Shown here: positions 18,203 to 28,268 of the stretch, one piece after another
How positions within the stretch are numbered: position 1 is the stretch's first letter
How the letters are laid out: each line of letters opens with the position of its first letter
Origin: Streptomyces sp. YIM 121038
Lineage (GTDB): Bacteria; Actinomycetota; Actinomycetes; Streptomycetales; Streptomycetaceae
DNA length: 64,000 nt
Direction of reading: 5' to 3'
Assembly (NCBI RefSeq): GCF_006088715.1
Contig: NZ_CP030771.1
Span: 2,170,001-2,234,000, forward strand
Program-made: the position numbers and the translations under genes
Notes under the pieces: model-generated
The model's database searches: none
Seen by the model: only the letters and a program-made list of their open reading frames with translations
What the model was told of the DNA's origin: nothing

Positions 18203-19521
18203 ATGCTCCCCATAGACCTCCTCGTCCACGGCGGCGACGTCCTGACCGTCGACGCGTCCGGCACCGTGGTGAGCGACGGCGCCGTCGCCGTGCGCGCCGG
18301 TGAGATCGTGGCCGTCGGCCCCGCCGAGCACCTGCGCGCCCGGTACGCCCCGGCCGAGGAGATCGACGCGCGCGGCTGTCTCGTCCTTCCGGGGCTCGTC
18401 AACACGCACACCCACCTGGCGATGACGCTGCTGCGCGGCACCGCCGACGACGTCACCCTCCAGGGCTTCCTGGAGCGGGTCGTGCCGCGCGAGGCCGAGC
18501 TGCTCACGCCGGAGACCGTCGCGGTGGGCCTGCGCGCGGCGATCGCCGAGTCGGTGCGCGGCGGGGTGACCACCGCGCTCGACATGTACTGGTTCCACGA
18601 GGCCGCCGACGAGGTGGCGCGCGAGGCCGGGTGGCGGCTGCTCACCGGGCCGACGTTCATGGACGTGCCCCAGCCGCCGGACGGCCGCCCGTACGCGGAG
18701 CGGCTCGCCTGGGCGGGCGCCTGGCTGGCCGCCCGCACCGCCGCGCCGGGCACCAGGCCGGTGCTCTTCGCGCACTCCGCGTACACCCTGGCGCCCGACC
18801 AGCTCGCCGCGATCACCGCGCTCGCCCGCGCCCACGGCGCCCTGCTGCATCTGCACGCGGCCGAGAACGCGGCCGAGGTGGCCCTGGTCGGCGAGCGGTA
18901 CGGCATGCGCCCGGTGGAGCTGCTCGACTCGCTCGGCGTGCTCGGCCCGGACACGCTCCTCGCGCACGCCGTCGAGCTGACCGACGCGGAGATCGCTGCG
19001 CTCGCCCGCACGGGTACGTCCGTCGCGCACTGCCCGGCGTCGAACCTGAAGCTGGGCTGCGGCATCGCCCGCGTACCCGACCTCCTCGACGCGGGCGTCA
19101 CGGTCGGCCTCGGCACCGACGGCGCCGTGAGCTCCAACACGCTCGACGTGCTCGGCGCGGTCCGGCTCGCGGCGCTCGTCCACAAGGCGGGCGGCGACCC
19201 GACGGCGGTCGGTGCCGAGCAGGCCGTGCGGATGGCCACCATCGAGTCGGCGCGGGCCCTGGGCCTCGGCGACCGGCTCGGCTCCCTGGAGCCGGGCAAG
19301 CGCGCCGACCTGATCGTCGTCGACCTCGACCGGCCGCACCTGGCGCCGCGCCACGACCCCTACGGGACGCTCGCCTACGCCGCCGCGGGCGCCGACGTGC
19401 GCGACACCGTCGTCGACGGCCGCGTCCTGATGCGCGACCGCGCCCTGCTCACCCTCGACGAACCGCACGTGCTGCGCGCCCTCAACGACGCCGTGGCCCC
19501 GACCGAACCCGCGTACCTGTC

Positions 19522-19525
<4 letters not shown>
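18203..19525 (+). CDS. Amidohydrolase, MTA/SAH deaminase type
   Basis: A 440-residue zinc amidohydrolase of the chlorohydrolase/MtaD group. Metal ligands appear in VNTHTHLAM (near residue 66), LLHLHAAEN (His near 218), AHCPASNLKL and GLGTDGAVSSN. The family deaminates 5'-methylthioadenosine or S-adenosylhomocysteine to the inosine forms. It starts 36 bp after the phosphorylase and overlaps the molybdopterin enzyme by 4 bp, forming a four-gene run. Beside methionine-salvage genes a role in MTA turnover is likely; guanine or other deaminase activity cannot be excluded. Confidence 0.85.
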
Positions 19526-20143
<618 letters not shown>

Positions 20144-20151
<8 letters not shown>

Positions 20152-20932
20152 CACCTCCACGGGGGCGCTCGTCCCCCCGCTCGCCCCTCCGCTCGTCCCC
20201 CCTTTCGTCCCCCCGACCGCCTTCGCGGTGCCCGGGCGCATCGCCGTGAGCGAGCAGGCGGCGGCCCACTGGCAGCAGGCCCTCATCACGGAGATCCGCC
20301 GCGAGACGCACGCCGCCGCGACCTTCCGGCTCAAGGTGCCCGACTGGCAGGGGCACCTGCCGGGCCAGCACCTGATGCTGCGCCTGACCGCCGCGGACGG
20401 CTACGTCGCCCAGCGCCACTACTCGCTGGCCTCCGCGCCGGACGACAGCGGCGAGATCGAGCTGACCCTGGACCACGTGCCGGGCGGCGAGGTCTCGGGG
20501 CATCTGCACACCGTCGCGCGGGAGGGCGACACCGTGGAGGTGCGCGGCCCGCTGTCCGGCTTCTTCGCCTGGCCGGGCGACCGGCCCGCGCTGCTGCTCG
20601 GCGCGGGCTCCGGCGTGGTCCCGCTGATGTCGATGATCCGCCACCACCGGCGGGCGGGCCTGACGGTGCCGCTGCGCCTGCTCGTCTCGGCCCGCACCCG
20701 CGCGGACCTCCTCTACGCCGACGAGTACGGGGCCGAGACGGATGTGCTCCTCACCCGCGCCGAAGGGCGCCTCACCGCCGGGCACTTGGCGCCCCACCTC
20801 GGCGCCGGGCGGCCCGAGGAGGGCTGGGAGGCGTACGTCTGCGGCTCCAACGGCTTCGCCGAGCACGCCTCGCGGCTCCTGGTGGAGGGCGGCCAGCCCG
20901 TGGACCGGATCAGGATCGAACGCTTCGGCTGA
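20144..20932 (+). CDS. Ferredoxin-NADP reductase-like flavoprotein
   Basis: A 262-residue FNR-superfamily oxidoreductase. The FAD-binding motif is RHYSLASAP, the NAD(P)-binding motif GAGSGVVPLMSMIR and the C-terminal block VCGSNGF. GTG 20144 was chosen because it overlaps the preceding gene by 8 bp; its N-terminus is then a proline-rich leader (PPLAPPLVPPFVPP) before the barrel domain. There is no iron-sulfur domain. Its tight linkage to the molybdopterin enzyme implies a two-component redox system. Confidence 0.87.
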
Positions 20933-20974
20933 ACCCCGTTCCCCGTAGGGCTCCAAGGGACATAATGAGCCGAT

Positions 20975-21012
20975 ACATCCGATGTCTCTATGCCTACCGG
21001 ACATCCGATGTC
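20975..21012. promoter_or_regulatory. Two palindromic operators for the FadR-type regulator
   Basis: ACATCCGATGT occurs at 20975-20985 and 21001-21011; the second copy extends to the 13-bp perfect palindrome GACATCCGATGTC (21000-21012). Copies are 26 bp apart and 35 bp or more upstream of the regulator start, as expected for autoregulation. Confidence 0.7.
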
Positions 21013-21046
21013 CGTTCCTGCTGCTCTTCACCGAGGCGAGGTCCCC

Positions 21047-21718
21047 ATGGCTGTCACGGACGAGGCCATCGAAAAGATCAAGGGCATGATCGTCTCGGGT
21101 GCGCTGCGCCCCGGCGACCGCCTCCCCAAGGAGAGCGAGCTGGCCGCCGAACTCGGCCTGTCCCGCAACTCCCTGCGCGAGGCGGTGCGCGCGCTCTCCC
21201 TGATCCGCATCCTCGACGTGCGGCAGGGCGACGGCACGTACGTCACCAGCCTCGATCCGCAGCTGCTGCTCGAAGCCCTGAGCTTCGTGGTCGACTTCCA
21301 CCGCGACGACACGGTCCTGGAGTTCCTCGCCGTACGCCGCATCCTGGAGCCCGCCGCGACGGCGATGGCGGCCGCGCGGATCAGCGAGGCGGAACTGGAC
21401 GCCCTGACGGAGCAGTTGGACGCCCTCGGCGCCGCGCCGTCCGTGGAGGAGCTGGTCGCCTGCGACCTGGAGTTCCACCGCGGCATCGTCCAGTGGTCGG
21501 GGAACTCCGTCCTGTGCTCGCTGCTCGACGGCCTGTCCGGGCCGACGACGCGGGCCCGCGTCTGGCGCGGCCTCACCCAGGAGGACGCGGTCAGCCGCAC
21601 GCTGCACGAGCACCGGGCGATCCTCGGCGCCCTGCGCGACCGGGACGCGGAAGCCGCCAGGTCCTGGGCGACCGTGCACATCGCGAGCGTGGAGCAGTGG
21701 CTGCGCTCCACCCTCTGA
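21047..21718 (+). CDS. GntR/FadR-family transcriptional regulator
   Basis: A 223-residue regulator. The winged helix covers roughly residues 1-70 (LPKESELAAELGLSRNSLRE then VRQGDGTYV), followed by an FCD ligand domain with probable metal ligands in CDLEFHRGI, SGNSVL and LHEHRAIL (His). ATG 21047 was preferred over 20990 because it follows GAGG at good spacing and places both operators outside the coding region. FadR/FCD members sense organic acids or sugar acids. Its regulon is not evident from neighbours; the adjacent operators suggest autoregulation. Confidence 0.87.
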   Translation: MAVTDEAIEKIKGMIVSGALRPGDRLPKESELAAELGLSRNSLREAVRALSLIRILDVRQGDGTYVTSLDPQLLLEALSFVVDFHRDDTVLEFLAVRRILEPAATAMAAARISEAELDALTEQLDALGAAPSVEELVACDLEFHRGIVQWSGNSVLCSLLDGLSGPTTRARVWRGLTQEDAVSRTLHEHRAILGALRDRDAEAARSWATVHIASVEQWLRSTL

Positions 21719-21876
21719 ACTCCGGGGTCCGCGGCCGAACCGGGCACGGCAGGAGTGAGGCGCGATTGACCTGGGCAGTGATCCGGCACTCGGCGCCGCC
21801 GGGGGGCTGCGGAGGCCCCCGCGGGACGCCGTAAGGTTGGGGCGTACTTAGCGGAGAACGTCGGAAGGAGGCCTGG

Positions 21877-23214
21877 GTGATCGAGCTCGAGGGGGTACCC
21901 GAGCTGATCGACCCGGTCATGGTGGCCGCGTTCGAGGGCTGGAACGACGCCGGCGACGCCGCCTCCACCGCGGTCGCGCATCTCGACAAGGAGTGGAAGG
22001 GCGAGGTCTTCGCGGCACTGGACGCCGAGGACTACTACGACTTCCAGGTCAACCGCCCCACGGTGTGGCTGGACGGCGGCGTGCGCAAGATCACGTGGCC
22101 GACGACCCGGCTCTCGGTCGTCCGCGTCGGCGGCGAGAAGCCGCGCGACCTGGTCCTGGTGCGGGGCATCGAGCCGTCCATGCGCTGGCGTTCGTTCTGC
22201 AACGAACTCCTCGGCTTCGCCCACGAGCTGGGCGTCGAACTGGTGGTGATCATGGGCGCGCTGCTCGGTGACACCCCGCACACCCGGCCGGTCCCGGTCA
22301 GCGGCGTCACCTCCGACCCGGACCTGGCGCGCAGCATGGACCTGGAGGAGACGAAGTACGAGGGCCCGACGGGCATCGTCGGCATCCTCCAGGAGGCCTG
22401 CACGCACGCGGGCGTGCCCGCGGTCAGCCTGTGGGCGGCCGTGCCGCACTACGTCTCGCAGCCGCCGAACCCGAAGGCGACGCTCGCGCTGCTCAACCGC
22501 CTGGAGGACCTGATCGACCTCAGGATCCCCCTCGGCGAGCTGACGGAGGACGCGCGCGCCTGGCAGCTGGGCGTCGACCAGCTGGCGGCCGAGGACAGCG
22601 AGGTCGCCGAGTACGTGCAGTCCCTGGAGGAGGCGCGGGACACCGCGGAGCTGCCGGAGGCCTCCGGCGAGGCCATCGCCCGCGAGTTCGAGCGCTATCT
22701 GCGGCGGCGCGACGGGGGCGGCCCCGGCCAGGTCGGCGGCGTGGCGTCCGAGGGCGAGGGCGCGGCCTATCTGCGGGACGCCCCGAGCGAGCGCACCCGC
22801 CCGCCGAAGCCGCAGCCGCGCCCGGAGACGGGCCCGGAGTCCGGCACCGGCTCCCCGGCGAAGCCGTCGGCGGACGACAAGGCCGAGGACAAGGGCGAGG
22901 CCCAGGACAACGCCGAGGCTCAGGGCAAGGGCGAGGGCGGGCCCGACGGCAGAGCTGGTGACGCGGCGGCCGACGACCCGACCGACAGGCCCGGCGACAA
23001 GCCGACCGACAAGCCCGTCGGTGCCACGGACGCCGAGCCGGAGGACGGCCCGTCCGCTCCGGGCACGACCGCTCCGGGCATGATCACACCGGACACGACC
23101 GCTCGGGACACGACCACACCGGAAGCGACCGCTCCGGACACGACCGCTCCAGAAGCAACCGCACCGGACCCGGCGGAGCCGGACGCCGAGCCCGGAGATT
23201 CCTCCGAGGACTGA
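21877..23214 (+). CDS. PAC2-family protein with low-complexity tail
   Basis: A 445-residue protein. Residues about 1-285 form a PAC2 domain (family named for proteasome assembly chaperone 2; actinobacterial members are of uncertain role, possibly proteasome-linked), with blocks MVAAFEGWNDAGDAAS, VLVRGIEPSMRW and VVIMGALLGDTPHTRPVPV. The last 160 residues are acidic, Pro/Thr-rich and repetitive (units such as TAPEATAPDTTAPEATAPD), likely disordered. GTG 21877 follows AAGGAGG. It is monocistronic with a strong palindromic terminator. Confidence 0.88.
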   Translation: MIELEGVPELIDPVMVAAFEGWNDAGDAASTAVAHLDKEWKGEVFAALDAEDYYDFQVNRPTVWLDGGVRKITWPTTRLSVVRVGGEKPRDLVLVRGIEPSMRWRSFCNELLGFAHELGVELVVIMGALLGDTPHTRPVPVSGVTSDPDLARSMDLEETKYEGPTGIVGILQEACTHAGVPAVSLWAAVPHYVSQPPNPKATLALLNRLEDLIDLRIPLGELTEDARAWQLGVDQLAAEDSEVAEYVQSLEEARDTAELPEASGEAIAREFERYLRRRDGGGPGQVGGVASEGEGAAYLRDAPSERTRPPKPQPRPETGPESGTGSPAKPSADDKAEDKGEAQDNAEAQGKGEGGPDGRAGDAAADDPTDRPGDKPTDKPVGATDAEPEDGPSAPGTTAPGMITPDTTARDTTTPEATAPDTTAPEATAPDPAEPDAEPGDSSED

Positions 23215-23250
23215 GCGGCCGCGTCCGCGGACGCACCGGCCCGCCCGGCA

Positions 23251-23292
23251 GCAGGAAGGGGCGGCACCCGCGCGGGTGCCGCCCCTTCCTGC
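23251..23292 (+). terminator. Terminator after the PAC2 gene
   Basis: Perfect 42-bp palindrome; half site begins GCAGGAAGGGGCGGCACCC. Begins 36 bp after the stop codon. Confidence 0.8.
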
Positions 23293-23492
23293 GCTCCCAT
23301 CCCATCCGTCTCGCCACCTTTGGCCGGTTTGCGGCGTGACATGGGATTGTCGATGAATTGCACACGGTTCCCCCATCAACTTCTGTTCAAACACAGTTGC
23401 GGGAAAGGGGGCTGGACGTTCCGGCCGAGCGGTAGCAGGGTGTGCAGCGACCGAACGCCCGGGGTGTGGCAACCGAAGGGAGCGGTGAAGCG

Positions 23493-25247
23493 ATGACCGA
23501 CCAGGTGCGGCAGGGCGACGATCCGGGAGGCAGTGGCCCTGGACCGGACGGAGCGGGATTCACCTATCGGGCGACCGAGCAGGAACTCATCGTCGTCGCA
23601 CGGCCGGAGGCCCGGCTGCGCGCCCAGGAGCACGGTGTCCGCTCGGCGACAGGCGCCGACCTCTCGGCCCTGAACATGTTCCTCAGCGACGAACAACTCA
23701 CCCTGGAGCCGCTGTTCGGCAGCGAGGACCGGCTCCAGGCGGCAGCGGCGGGCACCGTGGACGACGTGCCCGACCTGACCCTCTTCTACCGGGTGCGCGG
23801 CAGCGAGGACCGGGCCCCGGAGCTGCGCGCGCGGATCGCCGCGCTGCCCGGCATCGACACGGCGTACGTCAAGCCCGGCGCCGTCCCCGCCACCCTCGGC
23901 TCCATCGGGCAGCAGAGCGGCGGCAGCGAGCCCGACGAGGGCCGGCGCCGCAAGGAAGGCGCTCCGGTCACCCCCGACTTCACCGGCCGCCAGGGCTATC
24001 TGCGCCCGGCCCCCGAGGGCGTGGACGCGCAGTGGGCCTGGCAGCGGCTCGGCGGCGGCGGTGACGGCGTGACCGTCATCGACATCGAGGGCGCCTGGCA
24101 GCTCAGCCACGAGGACCTGTCCGCGCGGCTCGCGGGCGTGGTCATCGGCACCCCGATCCAGGACCTGTCGTGGCGCAACCACGGCACCGCCGTGATCGGC
24201 GTGATGGGCGGCGACCGCAACTCCTTCGGCGTCACCGGCATCGTGCCGGACGCCGTGACGGCGGCCGCGTCCTTCCTGCCCAGCGGCACGGCGGCGACCA
24301 TCCACGCGGCCGCGGACCGGCTCGCGCCCGGTGACGTCATCCTCATCGAACTGCACCGGCCGGGACCGAGGTTCGACTTCGAGGACCGCGACGACCAGCG
24401 CGGCTACATCGCCGTCGAGTGGTGGCCCGACGACTACGCGGCGGTCCGCTACGCCACGGCCAAGGGCATCGTCGTCGTCGGGGCGGCGGGCAACGGCGCC
24501 GAGTCGCTCGACGACGCCCAGTACGAGCGCCGTCCGGACGAGTTCCCGTCCTGGTGGCGCAACCCGTTCAACCCGTCCAACCCGTCGTCCGACGCCGTCC
24601 TGGTCGGCGCGGGCGCGCCGCCGCCCGGTACGCACGGCCGCGACCACGGCCCGGACCGCTCGCGCCTGGCGTTCTCCAACTACGGGGCGCGCGTCGACGC
24701 GCAGGGCTGGGGCCGCGAGACCACGACCACCGGCGGCTTCTGGAACCAGCCGGGCGACCTCCAGGGCGGCGTGGACGAGATCGCCTGGTACACCGACACG
24801 TTCTCCGGCACGTCGTCGGCGTCCCCGATCGTGGTCGGCGCGCTCGTCTCGCTGCAGGGCATGCTCAAGGCGGCGGGCCAGCAGCCCATGACGTCCGCAC
24901 GCGCGCGTGCGGTCCTTCGGGCGACGGGCTCGCCGCAGCAGGACGCGCCGGGCCGCCCGGCGTCGCAGCGGATCGGCAACCGCCCCGACATCAAGGCGGC
25001 GGTCACCAAGCTGCTGCCGTCGGCGGTGGGCTCGGGCCGCGCCGAGCGCTACTGGGACGAGCTGCTCCCCTATCCGCCGGAACTCCCGCCGCGCCTGCGG
25101 CTCTTCGTGGCCGGGGAGTGGCGCAACCTGAACCACCCGACGCCCGAGATCCGCCAGGCGGTGCACTCCGCCTTCGCGGGCGGGTCCCCCGACGTACGTG
25201 TCTGGTTCTCGGACGACGAGGTCGTCGGCCTGGTCGTCACGGGCTGA
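23493..25247 (+). CDS. S8 (subtilisin-like) serine peptidase with shared C-terminal domain
   Basis: A 584-residue protease. The catalytic triad is D197 (VIDIEGAW), H230 (WRNHGTAVIG) and S441 (SGTSSASP), all intact. No signal peptide is present, so it looks intracellular. Residues 1-165 form an N-terminal region unlike a normal exported prodomain. The last ~70 residues (from ERYWDELLPYPP to the end) are a separate domain that recurs at the end of the next protein. ATG 23493 follows AGGGAG. The neighbour 74 bp downstream may be partner or substrate; biological role unknown. Confidence 0.9.
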   Translation: MTDQVRQGDDPGGSGPGPDGAGFTYRATEQELIVVARPEARLRAQEHGVRSATGADLSALNMFLSDEQLTLEPLFGSEDRLQAAAAGTVDDVPDLTLFYRVRGSEDRAPELRARIAALPGIDTAYVKPGAVPATLGSIGQQSGGSEPDEGRRRKEGAPVTPDFTGRQGYLRPAPEGVDAQWAWQRLGGGGDGVTVIDIEGAWQLSHEDLSARLAGVVIGTPIQDLSWRNHGTAVIGVMGGDRNSFGVTGIVPDAVTAAASFLPSGTAATIHAAADRLAPGDVILIELHRPGPRFDFEDRDDQRGYIAVEWWPDDYAAVRYATAKGIVVVGAAGNGAESLDDAQYERRPDEFPSWWRNPFNPSNPSSDAVLVGAGAPPPGTHGRDHGPDRSRLAFSNYGARVDAQGWGRETTTTGGFWNQPGDLQGGVDEIAWYTDTFSGTSSASPIVVGALVSLQGMLKAAGQQPMTSARARAVLRATGSPQQDAPGRPASQRIGNRPDIKAAVTKLLPSAVGSGRAERYWDELLPYPPELPPRLRLFVAGEWRNLNHPTPEIRQAVHSAFAGGSPDVRVWFSDDEVVGLVVTG

Positions 25248-25321
25248 ACACCACGGCAAGCACACGGCAAGCACAGCAAGCACGGCAAACGGACCGACCA
25301 TTGAGGGAAGGTGGCACCCGC

Positions 25322-26005
25322 ATGAGCACCACCCCGCAAATGAGTCAGCTGGGCCAGCAGTACGGTCAGCAGCCCCCCGGCTCGCAGCAGTACGGCCAAC
25401 AGCAACCGTTCGGCCAGCAGCAGCCGTTCCAGCAGCAGCAATCCCAGCAGCAGCCCTTCTCGCAGCAGCAGTACGGCCAGCAGCCCTTCGGCCAGCAGGG
25501 CCCGAGCACCGCGCCGCCGCAGATCGGCCAGCAGGGCCAGATCGGCCAGCGGCCGTTCGGGCAGCAGGGCCAGCAGCAGCCGTTCGGCCAGCAGGGCATC
25601 GGCCAACAGGGCATCGGCCAGCAAGGCATCGGCCAGCAGATCCAGGGCCAGCAGATCCCGCCGCACCTGCGCCAGCAGATGCAGCAGCTCGGCCAGCAGC
25701 AGCCGTTCCAGCAGCTGCTGCAGCAGCTCGGCCAGCAGCAGGTCCCGCAGGCGCAGGCACCCACGATCTCCACGCAGGCCCTGTCGGGCAACGTGGCGGA
25801 GAGCTTCTGGGACGTCATCCAGCCGCTGCCCGGCCAGGCCACGCTGCTCTATCTGCACGTGGACGGCGACTGGCGCGTCTTCATCAACCCGCTCGACCGC
25901 ACCCGTGACCAGGTGCAGGAGGCGTTCGCGTACGGGCAGCCGGTCATCGGCTACTACGACACCAACAACCCGGGCATCCTGCTCGCCATCGTGATCACCA
26001 GGTGA
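25322..26005 (+). CDS. Glutamine-rich protein sharing the protease C-terminal domain
   Basis: A 227-residue protein. Residues about 1-150 are built from repeats of GQQ, QPFGQQ and GIGQQ, a low-complexity, probably disordered or self-associating tract. Residues ~158-227 are globular and align with the end of the adjacent peptidase: shared pattern AE-x-(Y/F)-WD, L-x-L-x-V-x-G-(D/E)-WR, NP/HP, AF-x-G, and a terminal V-(V/I)-T. No signal peptide. ATG 25322 follows GGGAAGGTGG. Family not recognised. Confidence 0.85.
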   Translation: MSTTPQMSQLGQQYGQQPPGSQQYGQQQPFGQQQPFQQQQSQQQPFSQQQYGQQPFGQQGPSTAPPQIGQQGQIGQRPFGQQGQQQPFGQQGIGQQGIGQQGIGQQIQGQQIPPHLRQQMQQLGQQQPFQQLLQQLGQQQVPQAQAPTISTQALSGNVAESFWDVIQPLPGQATLLYLHVDGDWRVFINPLDRTRDQVQEAFAYGQPVIGYYDTNNPGILLAIVITR

Positions 26006-26041
26006 TCCGCACGGCGGACGTCTGAGGCGCCGGGTGAGACG

Positions 26042-26077
26042 GCGGCGCCGGGCGGAGTCCTTCCCGCCCGGCGCCGC
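26042..26077. terminator. Bidirectional terminator
   Basis: GCGGCGCCGGGCG pairs with CGCCCGGCGCCGC around a 10-nt loop between the convergent Q-rich and mshC genes. Confidence 0.75.
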
Positions 26078-26130
26078 TTGCGTCTGTCCGCCTGCCTTAC
26101 AGGCGTGCTGACGGGGCCACGTCCGCGTGC

Positions 26131-27360
26131 CTACAGGGCCACGCCGAGCAGGGCGTCGACGGCGCGCGACACCACGCCGGGCGCCCCCTCGTCCGTGCCG
26201 CCCTCGGCGTCCTGACGGGCGGCCCAGCGGTCCACGGCGGCGAGTGCCGCGGGCGCGTCCAGGTCGTTGGCGAGGGCCTCGCGCAGCTCCTCCACCAGGT
26301 GCTCGGCGGAGGGTCCGTCCGGCCGGGACACGGCGGCGCGCCAGCGCCCGAGGCGCTCGACGGCGTCCTGGAGGACCTGGTCGGTCCACTCCCAGTCGGC
26401 GCGGTAGTGGTGGGCGAGGAGCGCGAGCCGGATGGCGGCGGGGTCGACCCCGTCGCGCCGCAGCTTCGACACGAACACCAGGTTGCCCTTGGACTTGGAC
26501 ATCTTGGCGCCGTTGAGCGCGACCATCCCCGCGTGCACGTACACCTTGGCGAAGGGGTGCTCCCCGGTCAGGGCCTGGGCGTGCGACGCGCCCATCTCGT
26601 GGTGCGGGAAGACGAGGTCGGAGCCGCCGCCCTGCACGTCGAAGCCCATGCCCAGGTGGTCGAGGGCGATGGCCACGCACTCGATGTGCCAGCCGGGCCT
26701 GCCACGGCCGAGCGAGGCGCCGTCCCAGCTGGGCTCGCCCTCGCGGGCCGCCATCCACAGCATCGGGTCGAGCGGGTTCTTCTTGCCGGGCCGGTCCGGG
26801 TCGCCGCCGCGCTCGGCGGAGAGCAGCCGCATGGCGGCGGCGTCGAGCCCCGACACCTCGCCGAAGTGCGGATCGGCCTCTACGGAGAAGTAGACGTCCC
26901 CTTCGAGCTCGTACGCGGCGCCCTGGTCCCGCAGCCGCTCCACGAGGGGCACGATCCCGGGTATCGACTCGACGGCGCCGACGTACTCCTGCGGCGGGAG
27001 CAGCCGCAAGGCGGTCATGTCCTCGCGGAACAGCGCCGTCTCGGCCTGCGCGAGCTCCACCCAGTCCTTGCCGTCGCGGTTCGCCCGCTCCAGGAGGGGG
27101 TCGTCCACGTCGGTCACGTTCTGTACGTAGTGCACCTGCCGCTTGGTGTCGAGCCACACGCGCTGCACGAGGTCGAACGCGTTGTAGGTCGCCGCGTGAC
27201 CCATGTGGGTCGCGTCGTACGGAGTGATGCCGCAGACGTAGAGACGGGCGACGGGACCGGGCTCGAGGGTGACGAGGCCACCGGTCGCGGTGTCGTGGAT
27301 CCGGAGGTCGCGGCCCTTGCCAGGCAGGACGGGGACCTCAGAAGCGGGCCAGGCATACAT
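26131..27360 (-). CDS. mshC: Mycothiol cysteine ligase
   Basis: A 409-residue enzyme that ligates cysteine to GlcN-inositol in mycothiol synthesis using ATP. It descends from cysteinyl-tRNA synthetase: the class I HIGH-type motif is THMGHA near residue 52, a zinc Cys is in [10 protein letters not shown], further ligands lie in HIECVA and [11 protein letters not shown], and the signature KMSKSKGN is present. The length and lack of the anticodon-binding C-terminal domain separate MshC from CysS (about 465 residues). It heads a minus-strand cluster near the SCO1664-family gene. Confidence 0.96.
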   Translation of the reverse strand: MYAWPASEVPVLPGKGRDLRIHDTATGGLVTLEPGPVARLYVCGITPYDATHMGHAATYNAFDLVQRVWLDTKRQVHYVQNVTDVDDPLLERANRDGKDWVELAQAETALFREDMTALRLLPPQEYVGAVESIPGIVPLVERLRDQGAAYELEGDVYFSVEADPHFGEVSGLDAAAMRLLSAERGGDPDRPGKKNPLDPMLWMAAREGEPSWDGASLGRGRPGWHIECVAIALDHLGMGFDVQGGGSDLVFPHHEMGASHAQALTGEHPFAKVYVHAGMVALNGAKMSKSKGNLVFVSKLRRDGVDPAAIRLALLAHHYRADWEWTDQVLQDAVERLGRWRAAVSRPDGPSAEHLVEELREALANDLDAPAALAAVDRWAARQDAEGGTDEGAPGVVSRAVDALLGVAL

Positions 27361-27437
27361 GCCATGAGCCTAACCGGATGCACCGTCCACATACGACCCC
27401 GGGGACCATCCCCGGTCCCCCGCCCCCGCGGACGCGC

Positions 27438-28268
27438 CTACACCGGTGGCCAGGGAATGGCAGGCCACTCCCCCGAGGGCGACGGATGCCGCCCCGCGGC
27501 GAGCAGCGCGTCCACCCGCGCGCGGGCGGCCTCCACCTCGGCCGCGGTGAGCAGCTCCCCCAGCCGCGAGGCCAGCGCCCCCTCGGCGGCGAGGGCCTCC
27601 CGCAAGCCCGCCAGAGCGGCGACGGCCTCGTCCGTGAGCTTCTCCCCCGCCCACCCCCACAGCAGCGTCCGCAGCTTGTCCTCCACGTGGAACGTGACCC
27701 CGTGATCGATGCCGTACAGCCGCTCCGCGGCCCCCACGACCAGGTGCCCACCCTTGCGGTCCGCATTGTTGATCACCGCGTCGAGCACGGCGAGCCGCCG
27801 CAGCCGGGCGTCGTCCGCGTGCACGAGCAGCGCCGTGCGCCCCTCCCCGACCTCGGCGAACCCCACGGCCTTCCAGCCGTCCCCGGGCTCGTCCCCGTCG
27901 ACGAGGGCGAGCAGCTCCGCGCCCTCGCCTGCCTCGTCGGGCGAGTCGATCCACAGCTGGACCATGCCCTCGCCGTAGGGCCCGTCCCGCAGCACGGTGG
28001 GCGGCACGAGCCCCCAGCCCAGCGCCTCGGACACCTCGTACGCGGCGACCTCGCGCTCGGCGAGCGTGCCGTCGGGGAAGTCCCACAGGGGCCGCTCCCC
28101 GGCGACGGGCTTGTACACGCAGGACACCGAGGCGCCGTCGTGGGCGACCGAGCAGTACAGCACCGCGTTGGACGCCTGCCGGATCTGCCCGCGCACGGTC
28201 AGCTCACCGCGGGTGAGCAGCTCCGTGGCGGTCAGGCTCCCCGCCGGTATCCGTTCTGGCGCGGGCAT
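27438..28268 (-). CDS. SCO1664-family protein (kinase-like fold)
   Basis: A 276-residue protein of the conserved actinobacterial SCO1664 family. It shows a divergent PI3/4-kinase-like core: VSCVYKPVAGERPLWDF with a lysine where ATP is bound, REVAAYEVSEALGWGLVP, and the catalytic-loop-like VLDAVINNADRKGGHLVV followed by YGIDHGVTFH. ATG 28268 follows GGAAGGACAC. Its first 37 bp overlap the DUF3090 gene, so the two are translationally linked. Kinase activity is untested and inferred only from motifs. Confidence 0.85.
   Translation of the reverse strand: MPAPERIPAGSLTATELLTRGELTVRGQIRQASNAVLYCSVAHDGASVSCVYKPVAGERPLWDFPDGTLAEREVAAYEVSEALGWGLVPPTVLRDGPYGEGMVQLWIDSPDEAGEGAELLALVDGDEPGDGWKAVGFAEVGEGRTALLVHADDARLRRLAVLDAVINNADRKGGHLVVGAAERLYGIDHGVTFHVEDKLRTLLWGWAGEKLTDEAVAALAGLREALAAEGALASRLGELLTAAEVEAARARVDALLAAGRHPSPSGEWPAIPWPPV

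Noticed and set aside
23376..25760. Long minus-strand frame opposite the protease and Q-rich genes
   Set aside because: Its Ala/Gly repeats are only the complement of GQQ codons; the plus-strand genes have catalytic motifs and ribosome sites.
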